DNA of 64,000 nucleotides from Hellea balneolensis DSM 19091 (GCF_000428525.1 NZ_AUAC01000003.1:682001-746000); one strand, 5' to 3'; shown: positions 17,346 to 26,231, counted from the first letter of the stretch. The notes: a model not told the origin generated them from the sequence alone. Program-made: numbers and translations.

Positions 17346-17414
17346 TACGCAAAAGCAAGAAAATAGAGTTCTTTTATCTTAGAATACGTAAAATACAGAC
17401 AAAAATATTGCGCA
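17346..17414 (-). promoter_or_regulatory. Three-part operator (site D)
   Basis: Read on the minus strand: TGCGCA (17409-17414), TACGTA (17385-17390) and TGCGTA (17346-17351), with spacings of exactly 24 and 39 bp. The first two are the centre of a longer dyad, AGAATACGTA and TGCGCATTCT. Its third half-site is 46 bases from the KstD start, so it points to KstD while also lying in the promoter region of the divergent SDR operon. Confidence 0.72.
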
Positions 17415-17473
17415 TTCTGATATGTCTGCTACTTGTTCTTAGAAGAAAAAATATATGAATGATGGGGAATTAA

Positions 17474-18352
17474 ATGCCAAATCCAAAAGTTGCTATCGTT
17501 ACAGGTGCCAGCCGTGGTGCGGGTAAAGGCATTGCTCTTGGCCTCGCGGAAAAAGGTATGACGGTCTATGTGACGGGCCGCACCAGAAAGGCCGGAAAGG
17601 CCAAAGGGTGGGACGGTACACCGCTACCTGGAACAGTTGAGGAGACGGCTCAGGCCTGCACGAATGCTGGTGGAAAAGGCATTGGCGTTATCTGTGATAG
17701 CGCGGATGATGCCCAAGTCGCACAGCTTTTTGAGCAAGTCATGGATGAGCAGGGGCAGTGTGATATTTTGATGAATAATGCGGCCTATATTCACCATCAA
17801 CTGATTGAGCAAAAGCCGTTTTGGGATAAGGAACTCGACGCGCAAAACATTCTCGATGTCGGTCTGCGCTCAGCTTATGTTGCGAGCTGGCATGCGGCTA
17901 AAATTATGGCAAAGCAAAAGCGCGGCCTTATTGGAATGGGGTCTTCCTTTGGCGCGAGTTGTTATATGCACGGTCCCGCCTATGGCGCTCAAAAGGCAGG
18001 GCTTGATAAGCTCGCCCATGACATGGCTGTCGATTTGGAGCCCTTTAATGTTCAGGCGGTATCGATCTGGATGGGGCCACTCTTAACGGAACGCGCACTG
18101 ATAGCAGCAGAGGTCCACCCTGAACAATATAAAGAGTTTATGGAGATGGCAGAGACGCCTCAATTTACGGGTCATATACTCTATGCGATTGCGACAGACC
18201 CCAAGGCCCAAGAGATAAGCGGACACACACTTGTTGGCGCCGAAGTCGCAAAGGATCGTTACAAAATGAAAGACGGAAACGGGAAACAACCGCCGAGCCA
18301 CCGCGAAATGCTCGGCTCACCTAACCCGCCCAATCCAGCGCGGGTTTATTAA
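17474..18352 (+). CDS. Short-chain dehydrogenase (DHRS1-like)
   Basis: A 292-residue SDR. Cofactor motif VTGASRGAGKGIALG at the N-terminus, NNAAY motif, and catalytic region GMGSSFGASCYMHGPAYGAQ followed by K. The arrangement with TVYVTGRTRKAGKAKGWDGT and GTVEETAQACTNAGGKG resembles the DHRS1 group, longer at the C-terminus than classical SDRs. DHRS1-type enzymes reduce steroid and other ketones with NADP(H). First of five tightly packed genes (SDR, small membrane protein, MFS, hydrolase, sulfotransferase). Confidence 0.85.
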   Translation: MPNPKVAIVTGASRGAGKGIALGLAEKGMTVYVTGRTRKAGKAKGWDGTPLPGTVEETAQACTNAGGKGIGVICDSADDAQVAQLFEQVMDEQGQCDILMNNAAYIHHQLIEQKPFWDKELDAQNILDVGLRSAYVASWHAAKIMAKQKRGLIGMGSSFGASCYMHGPAYGAQKAGLDKLAHDMAVDLEPFNVQAVSIWMGPLLTERALIAAEVHPEQYKEFMEMAETPQFTGHILYAIATDPKAQEISGHTLVGAEVAKDRYKMKDGNGKQPPSHREMLGSPNPPNPARVY

Positions 18353-18355
18353 GGC

Positions 18356-18799
18356 GTGAAGCCAAACGCCCTATTTTCCTATGGCGCTTTAGCCTTGATG
18401 GCTGGAGCTTTATTACATGTAGGCGGTTTGCTTATGGGGCCTGAGGCGGTAAGGTTTTTGGGTGCGCCGCAAGAGGTCGTGCAGTCGGTCGCAGATAAAA
18501 CATTCTATGGGCTCACCATTACGCTAGTCATTGCCGCTTTATTAGCCGGATTGGCTTTCATGGCTCACAAAGCAAAGACATCCTTTAAAAGGGCTATTCG
18601 CATTATTCTTTGGGTGTTTGCTTTTATTTTCACAGCGCGTGGCTTACTCATCTTTTTGTTCGTGCCCGCGAATATGGAAGGCAGAAATGGCGGGGATGCA
18701 ATGTTATTTTGTTTCCATGTCGGCGCGTCGTTATTCGTGTTGAGCATTGGGATAGCCCTGATATTTGCGCTAATGAAATCACGAAAGGCTTTGTCGTGA
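18356..18799 (+). CDS. Small four-helix membrane protein, function unknown
   Basis: A 147-residue protein with about four hydrophobic helices and short loops; the GTG start lies three bases after the stop of the SDR gene and its own TGA overlaps the GTG of the MFS gene. I do not recognise the family. Tight coupling on both sides suggests it works with the SDR/MFS operon, perhaps as an accessory membrane protein, but nothing in the sequence specifies a role. Confidence 0.7.
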   Translation: MKPNALFSYGALALMAGALLHVGGLLMGPEAVRFLGAPQEVVQSVADKTFYGLTITLVIAALLAGLAFMAHKAKTSFKRAIRIILWVFAFIFTARGLLIFLFVPANMEGRNGGDAMLFCFHVGASLFVLSIGIALIFALMKSRKALS

Positions 18800-19938
18800 A
18801 GAACACCTTTATGATCATTCTCGCCATATCGATGGTATCGGCTATTGGCGGCTTAGTGTTTAATACTATGCCCCTTTTATTGGGAACAGCCGGAGACGCC
18901 TATAGTCTCAGTCCGGCGCAATTAGGGACGCTATCCTTGACGGCCGGCATTGGATATCTTGCAGGAACATTGACAGGCCCAATCTGGGTTGAGCGCGTGA
19001 ATTGGCGGGTTGCTGCCCTGGCTATAGTGGGCGCTGTTATCGCCTCATTCTTGTTGGCAACACAGCTTAGCGGAACGACGATATATGCAGGTTTCGCAGT
19101 TTTTGGTTTTTTCTGCGCATTAGCCATTGCACTTGCCATGCGTGTTTTGGCGGATATGCCGGATCCGGAACGGGCTTATGGAACGCGGCTTTCTGTTGAA
19201 TTGATTTCAATCGGGGTCTTTTTAATTATTTTACCCGTTTTGTTTATTTCGAAAGGTGGGTTCTCAGGGGCAATGCTTGGCTTGGCGTTATTTGCATTGT
19301 TGCTGGGTCTTGGTGCCTTCGCTTTCCCGAAGAAGACCTCCTCAAAGATTGCGGCGAAATTCAAAGGCTTTCCCAATTGGTCACAAGCCAGACCAAGTTG
19401 GTCTGTGCTTTTCATTTTTACAATTTATTTGCTCGCCAATGTAGGGCTGTTTTTCTTTCTCTACGTTATCGCGCAAGATTTTGATCCTAGTCCTGCGCAG
19501 AACAGCCTGATGTTCGGGGTTCTGAAATGGCTAGGCGGAGCCGCAGGGGCCGTGGGCGCTGTAATAGGCGCAAGAGCCGGCATTCGCCTTCCTCATCTTG
19601 TGGCATTCTTGATTTTACTATTTGGCGTTATTGGACTGTTCACCGCCTCATCCTTTAATGCCTATATGATTTCGAGCTGGGTCTGGGAGTTCGGGTTTAC
19701 TTTGGGCTGTCTCTATCAAACGGCAGCTATTGTGCGGTTTGATGTGTCCAATAAACTTGTCGCGCTCGTGCCCATGGCTTTTGGTGTCTCAATGATTTTT
19801 GGCGGTAAAATTGCTGGGCAATTATTAGAGGGCGGGAGCGCAAACGGAATTTATATAATGGTTTTACTCTGCTCTTTATTGCCCGCCGCATACATGTTTT
19901 TGGTGCGGCCTAAACCTCCAACAGCTCTTGCTGAATAA
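18796..19938 (+). CDS. MFS-like membrane transporter
   Basis: A 380-residue protein with about eleven or twelve membrane helices, reading from the GTG at 18796 that overlaps the previous stop (GTGA). A much earlier in-frame start exists but would overlap the preceding gene by almost 200 bases and lacks hydrophobic character. Two halves of MFS type are visible, with the GYLAGTLTGPIWVERVNWR segment in place of the classic loop 2-3 motif. Substrate unknown; the operon context (SDR, hydrolase lipoprotein, sulfotransferase) suggests a steroid derivative. Confidence 0.75.
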   Translation: MKNTFMIILAISMVSAIGGLVFNTMPLLLGTAGDAYSLSPAQLGTLSLTAGIGYLAGTLTGPIWVERVNWRVAALAIVGAVIASFLLATQLSGTTIYAGFAVFGFFCALAIALAMRVLADMPDPERAYGTRLSVELISIGVFLIILPVLFISKGGFSGAMLGLALFALLLGLGAFAFPKKTSSKIAAKFKGFPNWSQARPSWSVLFIFTIYLLANVGLFFFLYVIAQDFDPSPAQNSLMFGVLKWLGGAAGAVGAVIGARAGIRLPHLVAFLILLFGVIGLFTASSFNAYMISSWVWEFGFTLGCLYQTAAIVRFDVSNKLVALVPMAFGVSMIFGGKIAGQLLEGGSANGIYIMVLLCSLLPAAYMFLVRPKPPTALAE

Positions 19939-19947
19939 AAGGCGTAT

Positions 19948-21129
19948 ATGAAAAAAACTATTCTGATAAGTACCGTTTTTTTACTTATGGCTTGCGGACC
20001 TGCGGCTAATGACGTGATTGACGTGGCTGCCGATAAATCTCTTGAGGATATCGCGACGGTTGAAGCCTCGCAAAATGAATTGGATACAACCACGCAGGAC
20101 ATGCCGACCCCCAAAGAGTTGCCATTACCGCCATTTCCTGATTATCCCCCTGCGAAAACAAAACTTGGAACAGATGATGAAGGGGTTCTCTATTATCCTA
20201 TTAAAAGCCCCTATGATTTTACGCGGATTTTAAACGGCTATGACGCCCTTGAAACACATAAAGGTAAGGGAACTTTGGTTTTGCCTGAAGGGATAAGCGC
20301 GGATGAGCCCGTGCCCGCTATGGTGATCATGCATGGTTCGGGCGGTATAAAAGAGGGCCGCGAAATGGACTATGCGGCGCTCTTCGCCGAAAACGGTATT
20401 GCGGGATTTGTAATAGATTATTACGAGCCGCGCGGCGTAACAGAAGACACGCCATATGTGATGAAAACCATGGCGGCGACCGAAGTAGATATCATGTCCG
20501 ATGCTTATTCTGCGCTTAAAATTCTCAGTACTCACCCCGCTATTGATGCAAAACGGATTGGCGTGACGGGTTATAGCTATGGCGGTATGGGAACACGCTA
20601 TGTTCTGGATAAACGCTTGAAAGATATTATGGCACCTAATGTGCCTGCCTTTGCGCTGCACATGGATATTTACGGGCCGTGCCATCAAACGCTCGGCTAT
20701 ATTGGAACAACAGGAGCCCCCTATCTTGCCATTCACGGGGATTCGGACAACTCCGTTGATCCTGCGCTTTGCCAAGACGTTTACAAAGGCTTAGAGGCCG
20801 GAGGCAGCCAGGTTGAAAGCCATGTTATTAAAGGCGCGGGTCATGCATGGGAAAATGCGGCGCCACTTACGGAATTTGGCGGAGGCTTCGTTCGTGGCTG
20901 TGAGTTTTCATTTGATAAGGCTGGTGTTTTCTTAGTAGATGGTAAATCTGGCCGCTTCCAACCCACTGCAGACATGACACGCCCTCAACGCGCTATGGTG
21001 CGGGCGGGATTAGGTGAGCTTGCAGGAAACTGTGTTGGGCAAGGCTATACTGTTGGAAACAACCCCGAGGCCGATAAGATAAGCAAAGCGCTACAGTTAG
21101 ACTTCATGAAAAGGGTCTTCGGATTATAG
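19948..21129 (+). CDS. Dienelactone-hydrolase-like alpha/beta hydrolase lipoprotein
   Basis: A 393-residue secreted lipoprotein: short signal with lipobox LMAC (cysteine near residue 14), an acidic linker, then an alpha/beta hydrolase. Visible catalytic elements are the nucleophile elbow GYSYGGMG, the acid in HGDSDNSVDPALC and the histidine in GAGHAWENAA; PAMVIMHGSGG gives the oxyanion region. Dienelactone-hydrolase-like proteins cleave esters or lactones; here a steroid ester or lactone in the periplasm is a possible substrate. Nine bases after the MFS gene. Confidence 0.8.
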   Translation: MKKTILISTVFLLMACGPAANDVIDVAADKSLEDIATVEASQNELDTTTQDMPTPKELPLPPFPDYPPAKTKLGTDDEGVLYYPIKSPYDFTRILNGYDALETHKGKGTLVLPEGISADEPVPAMVIMHGSGGIKEGREMDYAALFAENGIAGFVIDYYEPRGVTEDTPYVMKTMAATEVDIMSDAYSALKILSTHPAIDAKRIGVTGYSYGGMGTRYVLDKRLKDIMAPNVPAFALHMDIYGPCHQTLGYIGTTGAPYLAIHGDSDNSVDPALCQDVYKGLEAGGSQVESHVIKGAGHAWENAAPLTEFGGGFVRGCEFSFDKAGVFLVDGKSGRFQPTADMTRPQRAMVRAGLGELAGNCVGQGYTVGNNPEADKISKALQLDFMKRVFGL

Positions 21130-21135
21130 GGCACA

Positions 21136-22461
21136 ATGGGTTCAGCTAAACCAAATGATATTGTTTTTAATGACTTGGCGGATCCCAAATTAACGCTAAT
21201 GCAAAAACTCGCACTAAGCGGGGCCAAGAAAGGCGTTACCGAGTTTACGCAAGAGGCTGTTTTAAAAGCAGCACTTGAGACCACCGGCTTGTCTGATTTT
21301 GGCAATGATAGCTTTCGCGAGCCCCTGCAAGTTCTGCTGGATGACTATGCGAATGATGAGGGCTTATCCGGCGTGGGGGAGCAGCAATGTTTCAAAGATT
21401 TAGTTCGCTGTGCGAGCAATCATCTTATCATTCAAGACCGTATTAAAAAAACGCCTGAGCTGGCGACAACAGAGCTTAAAAAGCCGCTTTCAGTTTCAGG
21501 TCTACCGCGCTCAGGGACAACGCATCTGGTCAATTTGCTGGCGGCGGATTCGCGGTTTCAGTCTTTGCCCCTTTGGGTCGCTCAGGAGCCTTTTCATGCG
21601 CCGGGGCAGGAAAAGGCAAGCCCCAAACTCAAATTTGGCGCAAGAGCTCTGACACTTTTTCTAAAGAGCGGGGACAGCCTTACACATGATGATCCGCGAT
21701 ATCTAAGGTGCAGTGTCCGTTGGTCAGGGATGCAAATAATGGGGCCGGACCTGGCTGCCATGCACCCTATGAATCCTGATCATATTCATGAGGAGCTAGA
21801 GCTCATGACCTTTGATTTTGGATGTAATCAATTTGAATGGACCTCCATGGTACCGGGCTATCGAGATTATTATTTTAGTAAAGATCAAACCCCGCATTAC
21901 GACTATATGGTCAAAGTGCTAAAGCTTCTACAGATCGAACGAAACACCGATAGAAGCTGGGTGTTAAAATGTGTGCAAAATCCTGAGCAACTTCCGGCTC
22001 TTAAAGCCGTCATGCCTGATGCAACAGCTATATTAACGCACCGCGACCCTGTGGCCGTCATTCAATCTATCTCCACAATGATTGCTTATGGGCATCGCAT
22101 TCTAAGAACGTCTGTTGATCCTAAATGGGTACTCGACTATTGGACAGACCGTATTGAGGCACTGCTACGTGCTTGTGTGCGTGATCGCCATGTTTGGGGA
22201 CCAAAGCAAAGTATGGACGTTATGTTCCATGAGTTCATGGCAGGCGATATGGCGACAGTTGAGAAAATATATGACCTCCACGAATTGGAATTAACGCCAA
22301 AAGCGCGGCAAGAAATGGCTGATTTTATCAAGGCTCACCCACGCGGAAAATATGGCCGCGTGCGCTATTACCTTAAAGAGCATTTTGGCGTTGAGCCCGA
22401 TGTAATAAGAGAACGCTTCGGGTTTTATTATGACGCTTTCCCCGTAAAGGTGGAATTTTAG
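21136..22461 (+). CDS. Sulfotransferase-family protein
   Basis: A 441-residue cytoplasmic protein. The PAPS 5'-phosphosulfate loop is SGLPRSGTTHLVNLL (residues 121-135) and the 3'-phosphate site is ILTHRDPVAVIQSISTM near residue 300, so the nucleotide site is intact. About 110 residues precede the loop, as in the long bacterial Sulfotransfer_3-type proteins found with steroid and lipid genes. It would transfer sulfate from PAPS to a hydroxyl group; the acceptor is unknown. Last gene of the five-gene operon; its stop overlaps the stop of a small convergent gene. Confidence 0.82.
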   Translation: MGSAKPNDIVFNDLADPKLTLMQKLALSGAKKGVTEFTQEAVLKAALETTGLSDFGNDSFREPLQVLLDDYANDEGLSGVGEQQCFKDLVRCASNHLIIQDRIKKTPELATTELKKPLSVSGLPRSGTTHLVNLLAADSRFQSLPLWVAQEPFHAPGQEKASPKLKFGARALTLFLKSGDSLTHDDPRYLRCSVRWSGMQIMGPDLAAMHPMNPDHIHEELELMTFDFGCNQFEWTSMVPGYRDYYFSKDQTPHYDYMVKVLKLLQIERNTDRSWVLKCVQNPEQLPALKAVMPDATAILTHRDPVAVIQSISTMIAYGHRILRTSVDPKWVLDYWTDRIEALLRACVRDRHVWGPKQSMDVMFHEFMAGDMATVEKIYDLHELELTPKARQEMADFIKAHPRGKYGRVRYYLKEHFGVEPDVIRERFGFYYDAFPVKVEF

Positions 22462-22685
22462 GCCATTTCGTCAATACCGATAATATATTCCAGCAAGTGT
22501 TGTGCTTCTTCCTCTGGTGATAGTTTCTTTGGAACTTGAATGTCTAAGGGCTCATTTTGATAAGAACTTGCATCTACTGATAAATCGGACAGCTTATTAC
22601 CTAGGGTGAAATTCTGCTCATCCAGAACATTATTCTTTATCCAGTCTGTTAATTCACTTATTTCGGGAACGTAGGTCGTTTTCAT
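22458..22685 (-). CDS. Small hypothetical protein
   Basis: A 75-residue acidic open frame four bases after an SDR gene and on the same strand, ending in a stop that overlaps the sulfotransferase stop. No membrane segment, no cysteines. I do not recognise a family. The position, spacing and lack of any other frame over the interval favour a real gene, but the evidence is modest. Confidence 0.5.
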   Translation of the reverse strand: MKTTYVPEISELTDWIKNNVLDEQNFTLGNKLSDLSVDASSYQNEPLDIQVPKKLSPEEEAQHLLEYIIGIDEMA

Positions 22686-22689
22686 AAAA

Positions 22690-23442
22690 TCACCCTATAA
22701 AAACTTGCCCGCCATCCAGTGCAATGGTTTGACCTGAGAGATAACGAGCATTTTCACTACACATCATAGCAACAAATGCTCCTATGTCATCTTCGCAGTC
22801 CCCGACATAGCCAAGCGGAATTGACTTTTGAAAATGTTCGGCTTCGACGGGGTTGCGCTCCATCCATCCCGCAAGAGCTGGGGATTTAGCATGAGGCATG
22901 ATAGCGTTGACGCAAATGCCGTCCTTGCCCCATTCATTCGCCGCCGCGCGGGTGAGTTGCTGTATGGCGGCTTTGACGGCTGCATAGACACCATAAGTGC
23001 CGACGTCCCAGCGCTTCATCACAGAACTGCACAAATTGATAACATTACCTTTTGACTCTTTGAGGTGAGGGTAAGCCAATTTCATAAGGCGGAACGTTGC
23101 AAGGGGACCGGAGTCCCAATTGCCGTTCATCTGTTCATCAGTAATCGATAGGAGGGGGCCGCGCGCAACTTCTTGGGCATTATTGACAAGGATATCCAGA
23201 CGACCAAACTCAGCGATTGTTTTATCCATAATTTCTTCAAGATCAGAGCCGGATTTCACATCGCAGCGCAGCGCCAAAGCTTTCACGCCGTGATCACGCA
23301 GCATTTTTGCTGTGGTCTCGCATTTCTCTAGGGTGCGGCCTGTTACAACAATATGAGCGCCTTCTTTTGCAAGAGCGAGCGCGATGCCTTGGCCAACGCC
23401 TTGGCCTCCGCCTGTGATCAATGCGACTTTATTTTTCAACAT
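22690..23442 (-). CDS. Short-chain dehydrogenase/reductase
   Basis: A 250-residue classical SDR: TGGGQGVGQGIALALAKEGA at the N-terminus, NNAQ motif, Ser/Tyr/Lys region NLCSSVMKRWDVGTYGVYAA with K two residues later. The start at 23442 is decided by GGAGG eight bases upstream; a farther ATG at 23466 overlaps the flavin reductase stop and has no such site. Likely a steroid dehydrogenase; position unknown. Downstream of the HsaB-like gene in the same operon. Confidence 0.83.
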   Translation of the reverse strand: MLKNKVALITGGGQGVGQGIALALAKEGAHIVVTGRTLEKCETTAKMLRDHGVKALALRCDVKSGSDLEEIMDKTIAEFGRLDILVNNAQEVARGPLLSITDEQMNGNWDSGPLATFRLMKLAYPHLKESKGNVINLCSSVMKRWDVGTYGVYAAVKAAIQQLTRAAANEWGKDGICVNAIMPHAKSPALAGWMERNPVEAEHFQKSIPLGYVGDCEDDIGAFVAMMCSENARYLSGQTIALDGGQVFIG

Positions 23443-23459
23443 CAGTTTTGCCTCCGGCG

Positions 23460-24410
23460 CTACCATAATTCAGGAATATCTGAGCCTGTTATGTCGATGA
23501 GTCTTTTCATGAATTTACTAGCCTCAGCTAATTCTTCATCCGTAAAGTGTTTTAATAATTGTTCTTCGAGCGCTTTTGAGTGGGCAAGAAGCTTGATAAA
23601 GGTCTCGCGTCCGCTTTCGCTGATATGCACATTTTTTCCATCGCGATTGATCCAACTCTTGCGGAGCAAGCGTGCAAAAATTTCCGCGTCAGGATGGTGC
23701 CCCGTATGTTCAAGTCGTATAACAATATCATCTTCAGATAGTGACCCACTCATTGCAAGCAAAGACAAGCAGAAATATTCCGCTTCGCTCATACCTATTT
23801 CGCGGCAAGCTTTGCGTGTCGGGTAGCTAGTTTGAAAATGAGCGCGTGATAGAAGATAAAGCAGGAAGTCATCTGAAAATTGACCACTGTTTAAATCAAC
23901 TCCCGGACGGGCTGGTGTAGCAGGGGCGGATTTTTGCTTGGCTTCTGCATATTTTCCGCCGTGAAAGACCAAAACAGGAAAGTTATGTGTTTGATACTCT
24001 ATGACCTCGCCGACAAAAATGATGTGATCTCCACCCTCATATTGGAAATGCGTTTTACATCTGAATAGCGCGGCATATTCAGGCAATAGTGGAAAGCCGT
24101 TCTCGCAAGGCACCCAATCTATGTCTTTAAATTTATCATCAGAAGGGCGCGCGAATTGATTTGACAAATCGCTCTGATGGCTGGCTAACACATGGACGTT
24201 AAAGCCGCCGCTATTCTGATAGGCGGGCATGGAGTGCGCTGTCTTGGCGAGGGACCAAAGCACTAAGGGAGGGTCGAGCGAGACTGAGTTAAAACTGCTT
24301 GCTGTCACGCCGACAGGCTTAGCGTCATTATCCAGAGTTGTCACAATCGTAACACCCGTCGCAAACTGTCCAAGCGCGTTTCGAAATTGGTGTGGATCAG
24401 GTTCAGACAT
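23460..24410 (-). CDS. hsaB: HsaB-like flavin reductase fused to a MarR-like domain
   Basis: A 316-residue fusion. Residues 1 to about 160 are a flavin reductase domain (FRNALGQFATGVTIVTT, VGVTASSFNSVSLDPPLVLW, FHGGKYAE) of the kind that supplies reduced flavin to HsaA. Residues 175 to 316 look like a MarR winged helix (LSLLAMSGSLSEDDIVIRL, ESGRETFIKLLAHSKALEEQLL). A similar fusion is known in the reductase of Acinetobacter 4-hydroxyphenylacetate hydroxylase, where the MarR-like part senses substrate and controls activity. Hence a substrate-gated reductase for 3-HSA hydroxylation is inferred. An earlier frame start is ignored because the family begins at this methionine. A three-part operator starts nine bases upstream. 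Confidence 0.82.
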   Translation of the reverse strand: MSEPDPHQFRNALGQFATGVTIVTTLDNDAKPVGVTASSFNSVSLDPPLVLWSLAKTAHSMPAYQNSGGFNVHVLASHQSDLSNQFARPSDDKFKDIDWVPCENGFPLLPEYAALFRCKTHFQYEGGDHIIFVGEVIEYQTHNFPVLVFHGGKYAEAKQKSAPATPARPGVDLNSGQFSDDFLLYLLSRAHFQTSYPTRKACREIGMSEAEYFCLSLLAMSGSLSEDDIVIRLEHTGHHPDAEIFARLLRKSWINRDGKNVHISESGRETFIKLLAHSKALEEQLLKHFTDEELAEASKFMKRLIDITGSDIPELW

Positions 24411-24418
24411 TATAAATT

Positions 24419-24487
24419 TGCGTAGGAAACATAAGGTAAAAATACGCAAAATAAGATATTTGTCAAAAGAATAGCTAGAAATGCGTA
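24419..24487 (+). promoter_or_regulatory. Three-part operator (site B)
   Basis: TGCGTA at 24419, TACGCA at 24443 and TGCGTA at 24482, all three exact, with spacings of 24 and 39 bp. It fills the divergent promoter region between the hsaB-like gene and the SnoaL-like gene. The third half-site ends 38 bases before the SnoaL start, matching the 37 bases at site A. Confidence 0.82.
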
Positions 24488-24525
24488 TTTTTTCTGACAT
24501 ATTAGCTAAAGATTTGGAGATTGCT

Positions 24526-25164
24526 ATGACAGACCTCGAAGCTCGTATTGACCGCTTGGAGTCGATTGATGCCATTCGGCAACTTGTTAGCAAATATGCA
24601 CTAACTCTGGATATGCGCGATGTCGATGCGCATGTGAATTTATTCGCTGAAGATATCCGTGTCAGTCGCGAGGCGGTTGGTCGGCCCGCGCTCAAGGTCT
24701 GGCTGGATGATATGATGCGCAATCAATTTACGGGCACCTCTCACCATATCGGAAATCATATCATCGAATTTGATGACCCTAATCATGCCCATGGCGTTGT
24801 CTATTCCAAGAACGAACATGAGACGCCCAAAGGAAACGGGGAGCCTGAGTGGGTTATCATGCAGATGATGTATTGGGATAATTATGAACGCATTGATGGG
24901 AGTTGGTATTTCCGCAGGCGATTACCGTGCTATTGGTACGCCGCGGATTTGAACACACCGCCTGTGGGTGAAAACAAGATGCGATGGCCTGAAAGGGAGC
25001 CTTATGAAGGGGCCTATCATGAGCTCTTTCCGTCATGGGAGGCCTTTTGGAAACACCCACCAAGGGATGGTGATGCGCCAGAAGTCGCCGCGCCCGCGCC
25101 TCGCGAGACGTTCCTTAAAACCATGAGAGGGAATCATCCATTCCCTAAAATAAGGGTGAAGTAA
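24526..25164 (+). CDS. SnoaL/NTF2-like protein
   Basis: A 212-residue protein with an N-terminal SnoaL-like half (LEARIDRLESIDAIRQLVSK, LFAEDIRVS, TSHHIGNHIIEFDD) and a C-terminal extension rich in Pro and Trp. The ATG at 24526 is preferred because GGAG lies six bases upstream and because an earlier ATG falls inside the third operator half-site. Related proteins act as isomerases, dehydratases or hydroxylase partners on polyketides and steroids; the reaction here is unknown. Its stop overlaps the start of the OYE gene. Confidence 0.75.
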   Translation: MTDLEARIDRLESIDAIRQLVSKYALTLDMRDVDAHVNLFAEDIRVSREAVGRPALKVWLDDMMRNQFTGTSHHIGNHIIEFDDPNHAHGVVYSKNEHETPKGNGEPEWVIMQMMYWDNYERIDGSWYFRRRLPCYWYAADLNTPPVGENKMRWPEREPYEGAYHELFPSWEAFWKHPPRDGDAPEVAAPAPRETFLKTMRGNHPFPKIRVK

Positions 25165-26207
25165 TGCCTACACTTTTCGATCCGATTACCCTTGGCGATA
25201 TAGACTGCGCTAACCGTATTTTCATGGCGCCTATGACTCGGTCTCGCGCAGGTGATGGTGATACGCCAACTGAGATGAACGCGCATTACTACGGACAGCG
25301 CGCGAGTAGCGGGCTTATCATCACGGAAGGTGTCTATCCTAATTTTGACGGCAAGGGTTATGTTCGCACGCCAGGCATCGTGACCGAGGCACAGATCGCA
25401 GGATGGAAACAGGTTGCGGAGGCCGTCCATGCGAAAGGCGGAAAGATCGTCATGCAGCTTATGCATTGCGGGCGCGTGGCGAGCCTTCACAACAAACCCA
25501 AAGGCAGCCGCACGCTGGCGCCGTCTGCTATCCAAGCAAAAGGCGAAATGTATACAGATGCGGCTGGGATGCAGCCTCATGACATGCCAGAGGAAATGAC
25601 TTTGGCTGAGATTGAACAGACAATATCTGATTTCGGGCAAGCCGCAAAAAATGCTGTGGAGGCAGGCTGTGACGGCGTAGAACTTCATTGCACGAGTGGT
25701 TACTTACCCGCGCAATTTCTCTCGACAGGTACGAATAAACGCAATGATCGATATGGCGGAGCATTAGAAAACCGCTTGCGTTTCGTAGTGGATGTGCTGA
25801 GCGCTATGATTGCCAAAATCGGGGCGGGACGTGTTGGCATTCGCATCTGCCCCGGAAATCCCTTTAATGACCTTTCCGATGAAAACCCCGAAGAGACATT
25901 CAAGGCGCTGATTGAAAAAATAAATCCGATGAGCCGGGCCTATCTTCACGTCATTCGTATGAAAGCGGGCGTGGATAATATCGAGCTTGCGAAAAGTTTT
26001 ACTGGCCCCGTAATCCTAAATGACAGCTATGATCTAGAGCGGGGTAATAGAGCACTCATGCAAGGCCAAGCAGACGCGATCTCTTTTGGTCGTCATTATG
26101 TAGCCAACCCTGATTTGGTTGAAAAATTTAGAGAGGGGCGAGAACTGGCGAAGCCTGATTATAAGACGCTCTACACACCGGGACCAAAGGGATATGTGGA
26201 TTATTGA
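25164..26207 (+). CDS. Old Yellow Enzyme family flavoprotein
   Basis: A 347-residue FMN barrel of NemA/OYE type: FDPITLGDIDCANRIFMAPM, GLIITEGVYP, MQLMHCGRVA, and the C-terminal SFGRHYVANPDLVEKFREG are all family hallmarks. The substrate-binding pair normally written HxxN or HxxH reads H175-C-T-S178, so the second residue is Ser; the likely proton donor Y180 is kept. Probable function: reduction of an activated double bond of a steroid enone, with altered anchoring of the carbonyl. Coupled by overlap to the SnoaL-like gene. Confidence 0.83.
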   Translation: MPTLFDPITLGDIDCANRIFMAPMTRSRAGDGDTPTEMNAHYYGQRASSGLIITEGVYPNFDGKGYVRTPGIVTEAQIAGWKQVAEAVHAKGGKIVMQLMHCGRVASLHNKPKGSRTLAPSAIQAKGEMYTDAAGMQPHDMPEEMTLAEIEQTISDFGQAAKNAVEAGCDGVELHCTSGYLPAQFLSTGTNKRNDRYGGALENRLRFVVDVLSAMIAKIGAGRVGIRICPGNPFNDLSDENPEETFKALIEKINPMSRAYLHVIRMKAGVDNIELAKSFTGPVILNDSYDLERGNRALMQGQADAISFGRHYVANPDLVEKFREGRELAKPDYKTLYTPGPKGYVDY

Positions 26208-26231
26208 TTGGTTTCTTGTTAGTCGTGAATA

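Noticed and set aside
18610-18795. N-terminal extension of the MFS gene at 18796
   Set aside because: Would overlap the small membrane protein gene and gives no hydrophobic or family-like sequence; the GTG overlapping the previous stop is better.
24411-24722. N-terminal extension of the flavin reductase
   Set aside because: Serine/arginine-rich translation running through the operator and the divergent gene; family sequence begins at the methionine at 24410.
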